In this document: positions 1 to 10,015 of the stretch, in pieces
Position numbering within the stretch: position 1 is the stretch's first letter
Layout of the letters: every line of letters starts with the position of its first letter
Assembly (NCBI GenBank): GCA_029287235.1
Contig: JARFRM010000176.1
Coordinates: 1 to 48,221, forward strand
Direction: 5' to 3'
DNA: 48,221 nt
Source of the DNA: Thermoanaerobaculales bacterium
GTDB taxonomy: Bacteria > Acidobacteriota > Thermoanaerobaculia > Thermoanaerobaculales > Sulfomarinibacteraceae
Notes under the pieces: model-generated
Seen by the model: only the letters and a program-made list of their open reading frames with translations
Told to the model about the DNA's origin: nothing
Databases searched by the model: none
Translations under genes and position numbers: made by a program

Positions 1-55
1 CGCCCGGGTTTAGTGCGGGAGGGTTGTTTTCGACCCGCGACCAGACTGCGGCGAA

Positions 56-98
56 TCGGCGCGTCCGACGCGCCGCCAAAATTCGTCCGACGAATTTT
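56..98 (+). repeat. Composite palindromic repeat, copy 1
   Basis: Two back-to-back palindromes. The GC-rich one (58-74) has 8-bp arms GGCGCGTC and GACGCGCC around one base. The AT-flanked one (78-98) has perfect 10-bp arms AAAATTCGTC and GACGAATTTT around one base. The unit recurs at 15677-15719 with a single mismatch at the centre of the first palindrome, and inverted at 15480-15520. The last base of the second palindrome is the last base of the nuoN stop codon, so as RNA it would fold at the very 3' end of the nuo transcript. It resembles REP/BIME-type intergenic elements. A role as terminator or mRNA-end stabiliser is inference. Confidence 0.85.
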
Positions 99-1537
99 CA
101 GAGTGCACCGACGGTGGTTTGAATGACCCTCAGCAGGGGCGCCGGCCACACGCCCAACCACAGCAGAATCACGACCAGCGTGGTCAGGGTCGCTCCGGCC
201 AAGATCGACACCCGAGGAACGATCGGCGCCGGTTGGGCCGCCTCTTCGGGTCGCATGTACATCGCCACGACGACGCGCAGATAGTAGAAGATGCTGATGA
301 CCGAGCCCAGGACCAGGATCAATGTCAGGGCCAACTGGCCGGACCTCACTCCGGCGCCGAGAACAAGGAACTTGCCGACAAAGCCGGCGGTGAGAGGGAT
401 CCCCGCGAGCGAAAACAAGGTGACGGTGAACGCCCCGGCGAGGAACGGTCGCGACCTGCCGAGGCCGACATAGTCGTAGAGATGGTCGCAGTCTCGGTTT
501 CCGAAACTCTGGACGGTGATCACACCGAAGGCGCCGAGGGTTGTCGGGATGTAGGCTGCGAGATAGAACGCTGCCGCCCCGCCGCCATTCGCGCCTCCGG
601 CGATGATCGCGATCATCAGATAGCCTATGTGTGCGATGGAGGAGTAGGCGAGCAGGCGTTTGACGTTGTCTTGCTGCAGGGCCAGCAGGTTGCCGATGAT
701 GATGGACGCCCCGGCGAACAGGGCCATGATCCAGACCAACTCTGGCGGTGGGACCTCGGCCGCTGCCAGCAGACGGAGCAGGAGGGCGAAAACGGCGGCT
801 TTCGACACCGTGGCCACAAAGGCGGTGACCGGGGCCGGAGCACCCTGGTAGACATCAGCCGTCCACATATGAAAGGGAACCAGCGCGAGCTTGAACCCGA
901 CCCCCACCATCATCAGTGCGAGACCGGCCACCGTCATCAGATCAGCGACTCGACCGTGCCCGATCTGGAGGTTCGCGAGCGCCGAAAATGTCATGGCCCC
1001 GGTCTGGGCGTAGATCAACGCCATTCCGAAGAGGAGGAATGCCGATGAGACCGCCGCGAGAATGAGGTACTTGATCCCGGCTTCGAGGCCGTTTTCGGTT
1101 GTCCGGAAATAGGCGATCATCGCGTACAGCGACACGGAGAGGATCTCGAGCCCGAGAAAGAGCGTGGCGAAGTGAGTGGCGGACGCGAGCGCGCCGCAGC
1201 CCAAGGTCGCAAAGAGCAAGAGCAGGTAGAACTCATCGCACACCGCCTGTCGCCGATCCAGGTATTCGAAGGCCAACAACGCGACGATGATCGCAGCCGA
1301 AATGATCAATGCAACGAAAAAGAGTGCGAAGCTATCGACCCTCAACAGCGAAGTCACATCGCAGGGGACGACCCTTCGGGAGACGAATACGAGCCCGAGG
1401 GAAATCGCCAGCCCGAAGACGGTGATGGAGATCGTCCACCACCGATCGCGTCGGATGGCGATGGCCGACATCAGCACGATCGAGGTCCCCGCGATGCCGA
1501 GCAGGGGCAGCAGAGCGATGAACAGATCCGTGGTCAC
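98..1537 (-). CDS. nuoN: NADH-quinone oxidoreductase subunit N
   Basis: A 479-residue, strongly hydrophobic antiporter-like subunit of the complex I membrane arm, about the family's usual length. It carries the proton-translocating core with the conserved lysine-bearing stretch GVGFKLALVPFHMW followed by VYQGAPAPVTAF, typical of NuoN/ND2. The start is GTG at 1537, four bases after the nuoM stop and behind a G-rich Shine-Dalgarno formed by the end of nuoM. It is the last gene of the operon. Its stop codon runs directly into a palindromic repeat that may end the transcript. The identification is secure; the exact start is slightly less so. Confidence 0.95.
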   Translation of the reverse strand: MTTDLFIALLPLLGIAGTSIVLMSAIAIRRDRWWTISITVFGLAISLGLVFVSRRVVPCDVTSLLRVDSFALFFVALIISAAIIVALLAFEYLDRRQAVCDEFYLLLLFATLGCGALASATHFATLFLGLEILSVSLYAMIAYFRTTENGLEAGIKYLILAAVSSAFLLFGMALIYAQTGAMTFSALANLQIGHGRVADLMTVAGLALMMVGVGFKLALVPFHMWTADVYQGAPAPVTAFVATVSKAAVFALLLRLLAAAEVPPPELVWIMALFAGASIIIGNLLALQQDNVKRLLAYSSIAHIGYLMIAIIAGGANGGGAAAFYLAAYIPTTLGAFGVITVQSFGNRDCDHLYDYVGLGRSRPFLAGAFTVTLFSLAGIPLTAGFVGKFLVLGAGVRSGQLALTLILVLGSVISIFYYLRVVVAMYMRPEEAAQPAPIVPRVSILAGATLTTLVVILLWLGVWPAPLLRVIQTTVGAL

Positions 1538-1541
1538 CGTC

Positions 1542-3038
1542 TTACCCCCCTCCCCACAGCGTCGGAACCAGGTGCATCAGAGATTTCAGCGCGGGCTCGA
1601 AGGTGGCGATGACCGTCGAGGGCCACAGCCCCAACCAGACGATGGCGAGGATCATCGGCGCCATCATCAGCATCTCCCGGCTGCTCATGTCCGGGATCTC
1701 CCACGAGGTCGCAGCGGGACCGTGAAAGGTGGTTTGGATGATCCGGAGGGAGTAGACGGTCGCGGCCACGATCCCGAGCAGCGCCGCGACCGTGACCGGG
1801 ATGCTGACTTTGAAGGCACCGAAAATGATGAGGAACTCGCCGACGAAGTTGCCGGTTCCGGGCAGTCCCAGAGAGGCCATGGCGAAGACCATGGCCACCC
1901 CTCCGAGTTTCGGCGCCGCCTTCCAGAGACCGCCCATTTCGGTCACGTCGCGGGTGTGGATCCGGTCGTAGAGCATCCCGACGATCATGAAGAGCGCACC
2001 CGTCGAGAGCCCGTGGCAGATCATCTGCATCACGGTCCCCTGGAGGGCGAGCTCGTTCCAGCTGTAGACACCGATGAGGACGAAGCCCATGTGGCTGACG
2101 CTGGTGTAGGCGACGAGCCTTTTGAGATCGGTCTGGGCGAAGGCGAGGAGGGCGCCGTAAATGATCCCCAGCACGCCGAGCCACAGCGCCCACGGCGCCA
2201 TCGCCGCGGACTGTTCGGGGAAGAGGGGGACGACGAAGCGGATCAGACCGTAGGCGCCGGTCTTGAGCAGCAGCGCGGCCAGGATCAGGCTGCCGGCGGT
2301 GGGCGCCTCGGTGTGGGCGTCGGGCAGCCAGTTGTGGATCGGGACAGCCGGCAGCTTGACCGCGAAGGCAATGAAGAATCCGAGCATGATCCACAGTGCC
2401 GAAGGCGAGGACAAGGGTGTGCCGAGGAGTTCGGTGTAGTCGAAAGTGTAGATCCCGGTCGAGGCGGCGTGGCTGAGGGTGAGCGCGAGGATCGAGACCA
2501 GCATCAGAAGACCGCCGGCGAGGGTGAAGATGAAGAACTTGACGGAGGCGTAGATCCGGCGCTCGTGACCCCAGACACCGATGAGGAAATACATCGGAAT
2601 CAGCATGACCTCCCAGAAGAAGTAGAAGAGAAAGAGGTCGAGGGCCATGAAGACCCCGGTGATCCCGGCGAGCACCCAGAGCAGGCAGGCGAAGTAGATA
2701 CCGACCCGCTCTTCGATTTCCCGCCATGACACCAGCACAGCCATGACGCCGATAAAGGCGGTCAGGACGACCATCAGCAGGCTGAGTCCGTCGATGGCGA
2801 GGATGAAGCTGATGCCGAGCTTGGGGATCCATGCGCGTTCGAAGATCTCGAGCCAGGGACCACTCGACCCGAGGCCCGCGTCGCCGAGGTGGCGGGCCCA
2901 CACACGGAGGACCAGCGCGAGCTCGGCCAGGACGACCGCCAGAGACAACCACCGGCAGACACCAGTGTTGCGTCGGCCGACGATCCAGGCGGCAAACCCA
3001 CCAACGAGCGGCAGCAGGATCAACAGCACCAGCGTCAT
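1542..3038 (-). CDS. nuoM: NADH-quinone oxidoreductase subunit M
   Basis: A 498-residue polytopic membrane protein of the Mrp-antiporter-like family, one of the three proton-pumping subunits of complex I. The family core is visible as FAVKLPAVPIHNWLPDAHTEAP, containing the key lysine and the PxHxWLPDAH signature, and later as FAQTDLKRLVAYTSVSHMGF. The ATG at 3038 overlaps the nuoL stop by 4 bases (ATGA), indicating translational coupling. The length fits the usual 490-510 residues. Nothing is missing. Confidence 0.96.
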   Translation of the reverse strand: MTLVLLILLPLVGGFAAWIVGRRNTGVCRWLSLAVVLAELALVLRVWARHLGDAGLGSSGPWLEIFERAWIPKLGISFILAIDGLSLLMVVLTAFIGVMAVLVSWREIEERVGIYFACLLWVLAGITGVFMALDLFLFYFFWEVMLIPMYFLIGVWGHERRIYASVKFFIFTLAGGLLMLVSILALTLSHAASTGIYTFDYTELLGTPLSSPSALWIMLGFFIAFAVKLPAVPIHNWLPDAHTEAPTAGSLILAALLLKTGAYGLIRFVVPLFPEQSAAMAPWALWLGVLGIIYGALLAFAQTDLKRLVAYTSVSHMGFVLIGVYSWNELALQGTVMQMICHGLSTGALFMIVGMLYDRIHTRDVTEMGGLWKAAPKLGGVAMVFAMASLGLPGTGNFVGEFLIIFGAFKVSIPVTVAALLGIVAATVYSLRIIQTTFHGPAATSWEIPDMSSREMLMMAPMILAIVWLGLWPSTVIATFEPALKSLMHLVPTLWGGG

Positions 3039-4942
3039 GTGAACACCACGATGGTGACGGCGATGACCGCGCCGACACCGATGCCGAATACGTAGGTCCG
3101 GATCCGGCCGTCCTGGGTCCGGCTCAATACCGAGTTGCCGGCCGCGGTCACCCGGCCGAGGGTCGAGGAAATCCCATCGAACGGGTCGAGGCGAAGCAGT
3201 CGGGCCAAATCGACGAAGGGACGAACGAGGATCCGGTCATACAGCGTGTCGAAACCCCACCCCGACAACCAGAATCGGCAGACCCGGGCACCCAGCGGCG
3301 AGGACCTCAACGCGGCCGGTATCGACGGTCGCCTCACATAGAAGAGGAAGGCCAGAAAGACACCCACAAGGGTGATCGCGGCGACCACCGCCTGGAGAAG
3401 ATGTTCGGTTTGGTGGCCGGGTACCGTCGATTCGGCCGGCGGTAGAACAGGATCCAGAAGATCTGAGAAGAGGGTGACGTGGCCGAGCATCGCCGGTGTT
3501 TCCACCAGGCCCCCGATGACCGACAGGACGGCCAGCACCACCAGGGGGATGAGGATCCGGAGCCCGGGATGACGTTCGACGTGGCCCTTCTCGTCGCCGA
3601 AGAAGACGATGAAGACCAGACGGAACGAATAAAGGGCAGTGAGGAACGCGCCGACGGTCCCCGCCGCCCAAAGCCACGGGCTGCCGTACTCGGTGCTCCA
3701 GGAGTACCAAAGGATCAGGTCCTTGCTGTAGAACCCGGCGGTCACCAGCGGCAGTGCCGCCAGCGAGGCCGAGCCGATGAGAAAGGTCCAGAAGACCGTC
3801 GGAAGCCGGTCTCGCAACCCGCCCATCTTGAAGATGTCCTGCTCGTGATGGAGGCTGATGATCACCGCACCGGCGCCGAGGAAGAGCAGCGCCTTGAAAA
3901 AGGAGTGGGTCATGAGGTGGAAGATGGCTGCGGACCAGGCACCGACCCCGAGTCCGAGGAACATGTAACCGATCTGAGAGATCGTCGAGTAGGCGAGCAC
4001 CCGTTTGATGTCGGTCTGAACCAATGCGCTGCAGCCTGCGAGCAGCAGGGTCGCCGCACCGATGACGGCGACGGCGGTCATCGCCGCCGGCGCCAGCATG
4101 AATACGGCGTGGGTGCGGGCGATGAGGTAGACCCCGGCCGTGACCATGGTGGCGGCGTGGATGAGGGCGCTCACAGGGGTCGGTCCGGCCATGGCGTCGG
4201 GCAGCCAGACCTGGAGCGGGAGCTGGGCCGATTTGCCGACGGCGCCACCGAGGAGGAGGAAAGCCACGGCCACGGCCAGTCCGGATCCCACCGCCCAGTT
4301 GTCGCTCGCCCACGTCATCGCCTGCCCGATGTCGAGGGTGCCGGCGTGCTTGAAGATCAGCAGCAGCGCGATGGCCATGGCGGTGTCGCCGACCCGGGTC
4401 ACGACAAACGCCTTGCGCGCAGCCCTGCCGTTCTCGGGATCGTCGTACCAGAAACCGATGAGCAGGTAGCTGCAGAGCCCGACGCCCTCCCAACCGAGAT
4501 AGAGAAGGAAGAGGTTGTCCGCCAGAACCAGCATCAGCATGAAGGCGACGAAGAGATTCATGTAGGCGAAGAAGCGACTGAAGCCGGGATCGTCAGCCAT
4601 GTACTCGGTGGAGTAGAGGTGGATCAGAAATCCGACGAAGGTCACGACGAAGATCATCACCAACGACAGCGCATCCAGCGCGAGACTGAAGCCGATGTCG
4701 AAGGTCCCGACATCGATCCAGGTCCACAACCGCTCGATCCGAACACCTCCGTCCGGCGGGTGGCGCAGATAGCATGATGCGGCGCATGGCGTGACTGCCG
4801 CCGACAGACCGACCGAACCGGCGCCGATGACGGCCGCCCACCGTTTCGGAAGCCGCGCGCCGACGAGCGCGAGCACCACGAACCCGGCCGCCGGGAGGGC
4901 GGGGATCAGCCACAGGGGCAGCGAGCAGCAGAATCCGTCCAT
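3035..4942 (-). CDS. nuoL: NADH-quinone oxidoreductase subunit L
   Basis: A 635-residue subunit, the distal proton-pumping antiporter-like subunit of complex I. The N-terminal part has the glutamate-bearing helix LGWEGVGLCSYLLIGFWY. The core has GKSAQLPLQVWLPDAMAGPTP and LVQTDIKRVLAYSTISQIGYM. The long C-terminal extension beyond the 14-helix core corresponds to the amphipathic lateral helix that runs along NuoM and NuoN. The ATG at 4942 lies one base after the nuoK stop. The size matches the family (about 610-650 residues). Confidence 0.96.
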   Translation of the reverse strand: MDGFCCSLPLWLIPALPAAGFVVLALVGARLPKRWAAVIGAGSVGLSAAVTPCAASCYLRHPPDGGVRIERLWTWIDVGTFDIGFSLALDALSLVMIFVVTFVGFLIHLYSTEYMADDPGFSRFFAYMNLFVAFMLMLVLADNLFLLYLGWEGVGLCSYLLIGFWYDDPENGRAARKAFVVTRVGDTAMAIALLLIFKHAGTLDIGQAMTWASDNWAVGSGLAVAVAFLLLGGAVGKSAQLPLQVWLPDAMAGPTPVSALIHAATMVTAGVYLIARTHAVFMLAPAAMTAVAVIGAATLLLAGCSALVQTDIKRVLAYSTISQIGYMFLGLGVGAWSAAIFHLMTHSFFKALLFLGAGAVIISLHHEQDIFKMGGLRDRLPTVFWTFLIGSASLAALPLVTAGFYSKDLILWYSWSTEYGSPWLWAAGTVGAFLTALYSFRLVFIVFFGDEKGHVERHPGLRILIPLVVLAVLSVIGGLVETPAMLGHVTLFSDLLDPVLPPAESTVPGHQTEHLLQAVVAAITLVGVFLAFLFYVRRPSIPAALRSSPLGARVCRFWLSGWGFDTLYDRILVRPFVDLARLLRLDPFDGISSTLGRVTAAGNSVLSRTQDGRIRTYVFGIGVGAVIAVTIVVFT

Positions 4943-4943
4943 C

Positions 4944-5255
4944 TCAACCCCTCATACTGCTCACCGAGTCGCCATCGAGATCCCCGAACCGGTTCGACAG
5001 CCGGAGCAGGAGCGCGAGCCCGACGGCAACCTCCGCCGCCGCCATGACCAGGATGAAGATGAACAGAACCTGACCATCCGCCTCGCCCCAACGTGCGCCC
5101 GCAATGACAAAGGCCATCCCGGCCGCGTTGAGCATGATCTCGATGGACAGCAGCTGAAAGAGCAGGTTGCGGCGAACGAGCACCCCGATGAAACCGATGA
5201 CAAAGAGCCCTGCGGCGACCAGGAGGCCGTGCTCGAGCGGAATTCCGGCGGTCAT
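4944..5255 (-). CDS. nuoK: NADH-quinone oxidoreductase subunit K
   Basis: A 103-residue membrane subunit with three predicted transmembrane helices, one of the small hydrophobic subunits linking NuoH/A/J to the antiporter subunits. The conserved acidic residues sit in [15 protein letters not shown] (helix 2) and [13 protein letters not shown] (helix 3), as in NuoK/ND4L. I chose the ATG at 5255, which overlaps the nuoJ stop by 4 bases. Upstream in-frame codons read into nuoJ and would give a non-family N-terminus. The length is normal for the family (about 100). Confidence 0.96.
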   Translation of the reverse strand: MTAGIPLEHGLLVAAGLFVIGFIGVLVRRNLLFQLLSIEIMLNAAGMAFVIAGARWGEADGQVLFIFILVMAAAEVAVGLALLLRLSNRFGDLDGDSVSSMRG

Positions 5256-5761
5256 CGGTCGCCTCCGGTCGATCTGGCTCCCGAGCCGAGCCGGGCGGCG
5301 CCGACGAGGCCGGCCAGCAGTAGGAACGACGCGAGCTCGACCCCAATGGCGTAGGGTCCGAACAGCGACAGGGCGACCTCCCTCGGCCCGACCGCGGTGT
5401 CGGATGTGCCCGTGCCGGTTGCTCGGATCAGGATGACGGAGAGCTCGACGAGGAGGGTGAGCGCCAGAAGCGCGGGACCGAACCACATGGAGGGCGTCAG
5501 CAAGCCGTCCGCTCTGCCGGCGGCCTGTGGTCCCAGGTTGAGCATCATCACCACAAAGATGAAGAGCACGATGATCGCACCGGCGTAGACGATGATTTCC
5601 AGAGCCCCGGCGAACGCGGCGCCGATACTGAAGAAGGTCACCGCCACCGCGAGCAGCGACACCACGACGTAGAGCAGGGCGTGGAAGGCGTTTCGCCTGG
5701 AGATGGCGATGGCTGCGGCGAGCAGTGCGATGACCGACGAGAGATAGAAGATGACCGTCAT
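5252..5761 (-). CDS. nuoJ: NADH-quinone oxidoreductase subunit J
   Basis: A 169-residue membrane subunit with about five hydrophobic helices. The hallmark segment [12 protein letters not shown] is present here as [21 protein letters not shown], the helix around the pi-bulge of NuoJ/ND6, followed by MMLNLG. I chose the ATG at 5761, seven bases after the nuoI stop and preceded by a TAGGGGA Shine-Dalgarno. The in-frame upstream extension would overlap nuoI. The length fits the family (about 165-185). Confidence 0.95.
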   Translation of the reverse strand: MTVIFYLSSVIALLAAAIAISRRNAFHALLYVVVSLLAVAVTFFSIGAAFAGALEIIVYAGAIIVLFIFVVMMLNLGPQAAGRADGLLTPSMWFGPALLALTLLVELSVILIRATGTGTSDTAVGPREVALSLFGPYAIGVELASFLLLAGLVGAARLGSGARSTGGDR

Positions 5762-5768
5762 GATTCCC

Positions 5769-6293
5769 CTAAGGCATGAGATCCCGGACATCGACGGGCG
5801 GGTCCTCGCCTTCGGCTTCGCCCTTGCCCTTGCCGCCGATGGCCAGACCCGCGACACGGTAGAAGTTGAACTTCGGGTACTTGCCCGGGCCGTTGATCAG
5901 CAGATGCTCCTTTTCGTAGACCAGATTCCTACGATCGAATTCGCTCATCTCGAAATCCGGGATGAGCTGGATCGCATAGGTCGGACACGCCTCCTCGCAG
6001 AAACCGCAGAAGATGCAGCGGGAGAAGTTGATCCTGAAAAAGTCGGGGTAGCGCCGGTTGTCAGAATCCTCGGTGGCCTGGAGCGCGATGCAGTCCACAG
6101 GACAGGCGACCGAGCACAGATAGCAGGCGACGCAGCGTTCCTCACCATCGGGATCCCGGCTGAGGATGATCCGGCCTCGCCAGCGTGGGGGAAGCTCGGG
6201 TCGCTCTTCGGGATATTGAATCGTCTCCCTTTTGTGGAAGGCGTGCATGAAGATGTGCCACATGCTCTTCGCGGAGTTGAAGATCGATCTCAC
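5769..6293 (-). CDS. nuoI: NADH-quinone oxidoreductase subunit I (two [4Fe-4S])
   Basis: A 174-residue peripheral-arm subunit that carries clusters N6a and N6b and passes electrons to NuoB. Two ferredoxin-type motifs are intact: C54-x2-C57-x2-C60-x3-C64-P and C93-x2-C96-x2-C99-x3-C103-P. The segments [19 protein letters not shown] and [18 protein letters not shown] closely resemble the E. coli protein. The start is GTG at 6293, which overlaps the nuoH stop by 4 bases (GTGA) and gives the right N-terminus. The much longer in-frame upstream extension runs through nuoH and is not coding. Confidence 0.95.
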   Translation of the reverse strand: MRSIFNSAKSMWHIFMHAFHKRETIQYPEERPELPPRWRGRIILSRDPDGEERCVACYLCSVACPVDCIALQATEDSDNRRYPDFFRINFSRCIFCGFCEEACPTYAIQLIPDFEMSEFDRRNLVYEKEHLLINGPGKYPKFNFYRVAGLAIGGKGKGEAEGEDPPVDVRDLMP

Positions 6294-7237
6294 AGCAGCA
6301 CCACCGCACCGGTCACCAGGACGTTCAGCAGCGCGAACGGCAGCAGCACCTTCCATCCGTAGTCCATGAGCTGGTCGAACCGGGGCCGCGGCAACGACGC
6401 GCGCAGCAGAATAAAGACGGCGATCACGGCAAATGTCTTGATGAAGAACCAGACGATGGGCGGCAGCCACGGTCCCTTCCAGCCTCCGAAGTAGAGAATC
6501 ACCGTCAGGGCCGAGATCAAGGTCACGCCGAGATACTCGCCGACAAAGAACATCCCGAACTTCATCCCGGAGTACTCGGTGTGGTAACCGGCGACGAGCT
6601 CTGCCTCGGCCTCGGGCATGTCGAACGGAATCCGCTTGCTCTCCGCGACCCCGGCGACGGCGAAGATCAGCAGCCCGAAAAACTGCGGCACGCAGTTCCA
6701 CAGACCCGACTGGGCCTCGACGATGTCGATCAACCGGAACGAACCGGTGAGCACGATGACGCCCATGAGGCTGATCCCCATGAAGACCTCGTAGCTCACC
6801 ATCTGGGCCGCCGACCGCAGCCCGCCGAGCAGAGCGTACTTGTTGTTGGAGGCCCAACCGCCGAGGACGGACGCATAGACGGTCATGGACGACATGGCGA
6901 GGATGAAGAGCAGACCGATGTTCGAGTCGACGACCACGATGTCGGGGCTGAGGGGAAGCACGACAAAGGACATGAGCACCGCGATCATGATCGCCATGGG
7001 TGCGAGCACGAAAACGAACCGGTCGGCGAACGGCGGAATCCAGTCCTCCTTGAAGAAGATCTTGATCATGTCGGCAACGATCTGGAGCAGCCCGAACGGG
7101 CCCACCCGGTTGGGTCCGTACCGGTCCTGCCACAAAGCAAGGAGGCGTCGCTCGTACCAGATCAGAAACGCCGCCATGGTCAGCATCAGACCGAGGACGA
7201 CGACAACCGGGATGAGGGGACCCAGTAAGGCGCTCAT
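6290..7237 (-). CDS. nuoH: NADH-quinone oxidoreductase subunit H
   Basis: A 315-residue membrane subunit with about eight helices that forms the quinone-binding chamber at the junction of the two arms. Family landmarks are [17 protein letters not shown] near the N-terminus, [27 protein letters not shown] with the conserved acidic loop residues, and [18 protein letters not shown] near the C-terminus. The ATG at 7237 overlaps the nuoG stop by 4 bases and is preceded by a strong AGGAGG site. An upstream in-frame extension would lie within nuoG and is rejected. Confidence 0.96.
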   Translation of the reverse strand: MSALLGPLIPVVVVLGLMLTMAAFLIWYERRLLALWQDRYGPNRVGPFGLLQIVADMIKIFFKEDWIPPFADRFVFVLAPMAIMIAVLMSFVVLPLSPDIVVVDSNIGLLFILAMSSMTVYASVLGGWASNNKYALLGGLRSAAQMVSYEVFMGISLMGVIVLTGSFRLIDIVEAQSGLWNCVPQFFGLLIFAVAGVAESKRIPFDMPEAEAELVAGYHTEYSGMKFGMFFVGEYLGVTLISALTVILYFGGWKGPWLPPIVWFFIKTFAVIAVFILLRASLPRPRFDQLMDYGWKVLLPFALLNVLVTGAVVLL

Positions 7238-9942
7238 GGCATCCTCCTGAGCCTCGCCCAGCGGCCGGCGGGGAGATCCGAGAGACCGGATAGACCCTCG
7301 GGCAGACCGGCGCAACCCAGAGGCAGCCCGGGCTCGATCTTGAGCGGGAGCTCGAGTGTCCGGTCTTCGATTTCGACCACAACGGAGTCGCCCGGGCCGG
7401 CGCCGAGCCGGTCCCCGTCATCCGGGTTGAGCGCGACGTACGGCGCCGGCGCCTGCTCCGCGACACCCGGGGTCTCGAGGCTCAGTCTCTCGGAACCGTA
7501 GAGGTGATTGAGCGGAACCAGCAGCCACTCATCGGATCTCGGTGTGAAGCGCGCCGGCTCATCGCGGTTGGGAGAGACCTCATCCGGCGGCCGCGGCTCG
7601 ATGAGTCGGATCCCGGGGTCGCCACCTCGAAGTGTGCCGCCGATCTCCTCCTGGAACCGGTTGAGGGCCTGCACCGAGTTCCACCCCGGCGACCAGTAAC
7701 GCGTGATCAGACCGGCCGGAGGTTCGAGCGGGCTACCCTCCATGGAGTAGGCCAGCGGGGACTCGCCGTCGTCGGGCGGGCGGGGCTCGCGGATCTGAAG
7801 ATAGGCGTTGACGCTCGTCCGGCCGGTGACACGATGGCTCTGCCGGGGGACCCGACGCCGCGGTCTGTGGGTCGGTACCGGCATGAGATCGGCAATGGGG
7901 CCGAACACCGGGAGCTCCCGAGCCAGGTCCTTTGCGACATCGTCCGATCCGCCCCATGGCATGGCTTCAGGTCCGAGCAATCGCTCGCCGATCTGCTGCA
8001 GCCAGCGCCAGCTCGCGCGGACCTCACCCTCGGGCACAAAGACCTGGAAGAAACGTTGCGCCCGGCCCTCGTTGTTGACCATGGTGCCGCCGCTCTCCGC
8101 ATAGGTCGCGGCCGGCAACACGAGCTCCGCTCGGTCCGTTGCCGGGCCATCCAGATGATCGAGCACCACCACGTGGGATACGTTATCCAGGACCGCGGTG
8201 AGCGCGTGGTTTCGTCCCCGGCGCGAGAGATCGGGTTCGAGCACGATGGCATTGGCGATCTCGCCCCGGGCCGCCGCCGGCGCCGCGTGGCTGAGATCGT
8301 GCGCGCCGAACAATCCGACCCCCACCGTGTTGCAGTCGGGAACCACCAGGCACAGGGCGGCACCGGGGTTGACCGCGCCGAGCGCCCGGACCAACGTTGC
8401 GGCCGCCTGGAGCGTGGCGACCGTTCCCGATCCCGTCCCGGTGATGATCACCGGTGTGGTCGATTTCCTCAGCGCCTCCGCCACCGGACCGGCGAGGAGA
8501 GCGATCCTGTGCGGCAGATCGCCCGGCGTGGGCGAGCCGGGGTCGATGATCTTCGCGATGGCGAATCCGAGGTGAGCGATGTCCTCGGGGGCGGCCCGGC
8601 AGACTCCGGAGGCGAGCTTGTCCAGAGCGGTCGGTGCCGGTGTCGCGACAAAGAGCGGACCTCGTTCGTTGTTGACGACAAGTCGGTTGACGGCGTCATT
8701 CCAGTGCGGGACGCCGAGTTTCCGTGCGCGCTCAAGAGGGACGTTGAGCACCGACTGTCGGACGGCGAGATCGAGCATCGGAGCCGTGTTGGTCGGATCC
8801 TCGCCGAGGATGAGGACCGCGTCGGCCCGTTCGATGTCGCGAAGGGATGGTGGCCGGGCGGGCCCCGCCCCGAGGGTCGCCACAACGATCCGGAGCATTT
8901 CCGCCTCACCGGCGTCGATTCCGACCAGGAAGTTCTCGGCCCCGACAAGCGATCGCAGCGCGTGGTTGGCCTCGAGCGAGGCCGTCGGAGAACCGATTCC
9001 GATGGTGGCGCCTTCGGCGAGGAGCCCCGCCACGTGATCGATGGCCCGCTCGGCCGACACGATCACCTTCTGAGAGGTCGTGGTTTGTCGAAGCACGGGA
9101 TGTCGGATTCTGCGAGGGCTGTTGACGAAACCGTAGCCGAACCGGCCCCGGTCGCAGAGGAAATAGCGGTTGATCTCTCCGTGGTAGCGGTTGCGGATCC
9201 GGCGGAGCGTTCCAAGGCGCTCGCCCGGCAAAGTGTTGCAGCCGAGTCCGCAGAGCGTGCACAGAGAGGGTGCGGTTTGGAGATCCCACTTGCGGGTGTA
9301 GTGCGCCTTCTCGGTCTTGTCGGTGAAGACCCCGGTCGGGCAGATCTCCGCGAGATTGCCGCTGAATGGGCTCTCGAGGGTTCCGTCTTTGACCCGACCG
9401 AAGTAGGTGCGGTTGCGGGAGCCGAAAACGTTGAAATCCGTGCCGCCGGCGTAGTCGCGGTAGAAGCGGACGCAACGGTAGCAGTGGATGCAGCGGTTCA
9501 TCTCGTGGTTGAGGAATGGGCCGAGATCCTGGTTGAGAAAGGTGCGTTTGTTGAAGCGGTGGCTGCGTTGGTTGTGGCCGGTCATGACCGTCATGTCCTG
9601 AAGGTGGCACTCGCCGCCCTCGTCGCAGACCGGACAGTCGTGCGGGTGGTTCGTCATCAGCCAACCGATCACCGCGGTCCTGAACTCAACCGCCTCGGGG
9701 TCGTCGATGGAGATCAGGAGCCCGTCGCTGACCGGGGTCATGCAGGCCATGATGATCATCCCCTCGGTGTCATCGGCATCGCGGAACTGCTTGACCGCAC
9801 ACTGGCGGCAGGCGCCGACCGAACCGAGGGCCGGGTGCCAGCAGAAGTAGGGGAGGTCGTAGCCGAGATTGAGGACGGCCTGCAGGAGGTTCTGACCCTC
9901 TCGGATCTCGTGCTCCCTACCGTCGACCGTGATGGTGATCAT
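7234..9942 (-). CDS. nuoG: NADH-quinone oxidoreductase subunit G
   Basis: A 902-residue large peripheral subunit. An N-terminal ferredoxin domain binds [2Fe-2S] N1b (C34, C45, C48, C67). N5 is ligated by H99, C103, C106 and C112. N4 is ligated by C151, C154, C157 and C201. A fourth motif, C228-x2-C231-x3-C235 with C263, is the N7 site found in E. coli-type NuoG. A degenerate molybdopterin-oxidoreductase-like domain follows. The start is ATG at 9942. An in-frame TTG 15 bases upstream lies inside a heptamer tandem repeat and is less likely. The short nuoF-nuoG gap is made entirely of that repeat. Confidence 0.94.
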   Translation of the reverse strand: MITITVDGREHEIREGQNLLQAVLNLGYDLPYFCWHPALGSVGACRQCAVKQFRDADDTEGMIIMACMTPVSDGLLISIDDPEAVEFRTAVIGWLMTNHPHDCPVCDEGGECHLQDMTVMTGHNQRSHRFNKRTFLNQDLGPFLNHEMNRCIHCYRCVRFYRDYAGGTDFNVFGSRNRTYFGRVKDGTLESPFSGNLAEICPTGVFTDKTEKAHYTRKWDLQTAPSLCTLCGLGCNTLPGERLGTLRRIRNRYHGEINRYFLCDRGRFGYGFVNSPRRIRHPVLRQTTTSQKVIVSAERAIDHVAGLLAEGATIGIGSPTASLEANHALRSLVGAENFLVGIDAGEAEMLRIVVATLGAGPARPPSLRDIERADAVLILGEDPTNTAPMLDLAVRQSVLNVPLERARKLGVPHWNDAVNRLVVNNERGPLFVATPAPTALDKLASGVCRAAPEDIAHLGFAIAKIIDPGSPTPGDLPHRIALLAGPVAEALRKSTTPVIITGTGSGTVATLQAAATLVRALGAVNPGAALCLVVPDCNTVGVGLFGAHDLSHAAPAAARGEIANAIVLEPDLSRRGRNHALTAVLDNVSHVVVLDHLDGPATDRAELVLPAATYAESGGTMVNNEGRAQRFFQVFVPEGEVRASWRWLQQIGERLLGPEAMPWGGSDDVAKDLARELPVFGPIADLMPVPTHRPRRRVPRQSHRVTGRTSVNAYLQIREPRPPDDGESPLAYSMEGSPLEPPAGLITRYWSPGWNSVQALNRFQEEIGGTLRGGDPGIRLIEPRPPDEVSPNRDEPARFTPRSDEWLLVPLNHLYGSERLSLETPGVAEQAPAPYVALNPDDGDRLGAGPGDSVVVEIEDRTLELPLKIEPGLPLGCAGLPEGLSGLSDLPAGRWARLRRMP

Positions 9943-9952
9943 GAACTCAACA

Positions 9953-10015
9953 CCCAATCCCCAATCCCTAACACGTAATACCTAATACCTAACACCTAAT
10001 ACCTACCACCTGAAC
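9953..10015. repeat. Heptanucleotide tandem repeat at the nuoF-nuoG junction
   Basis: Nine consecutive 7-base units in perfect phase run from 9953 to 10015. On the plus strand they read CCCAATC, CCCAATC, CCTAACA, CGTAATA, CCTAATA, CCTAACA, CCTAATA, CCTACCA, CCTGAAC. On the coding (minus) strand the core unit is TATTAGG or TGTTAGG. The array covers the last codons and the TAG stop of nuoF (9996-9998) and nearly all the space before the nuoG start. It is much richer in AT than the flanking genes. Slipped-strand copy changes would alter nuoF-nuoG spacing; that effect is inference. Confidence 0.85.

Noticed and set aside
78..98. Calling palindrome copy 1 a classical rho-independent terminator
   Set aside because: The stem is AT-flanked and the following T-run on the minus strand is only four bases, part of the stem itself. 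It may end the transcript but the evidence is insufficient.
119..1048. Long plus-strand open frames opposite nuoN and other nuo genes
   Set aside because: They are antisense shadows of strong membrane-protein genes, rich in Arg, Asp, Gly and Gln, with no family character or ribosome sites.
6294..7466. N-terminal extension of the nuoI frame
   Set aside because: It overlaps all of nuoH in another frame. The GTG at 6293 gives the normal NuoI.
7504..9978. An 824-codon plus-strand frame opposite nuoG
   Set aside because: It mirrors the whole nuoG gene. High GC content with biased third positions creates such frames; the translation resembles no protein and nuoG is unmistakable.
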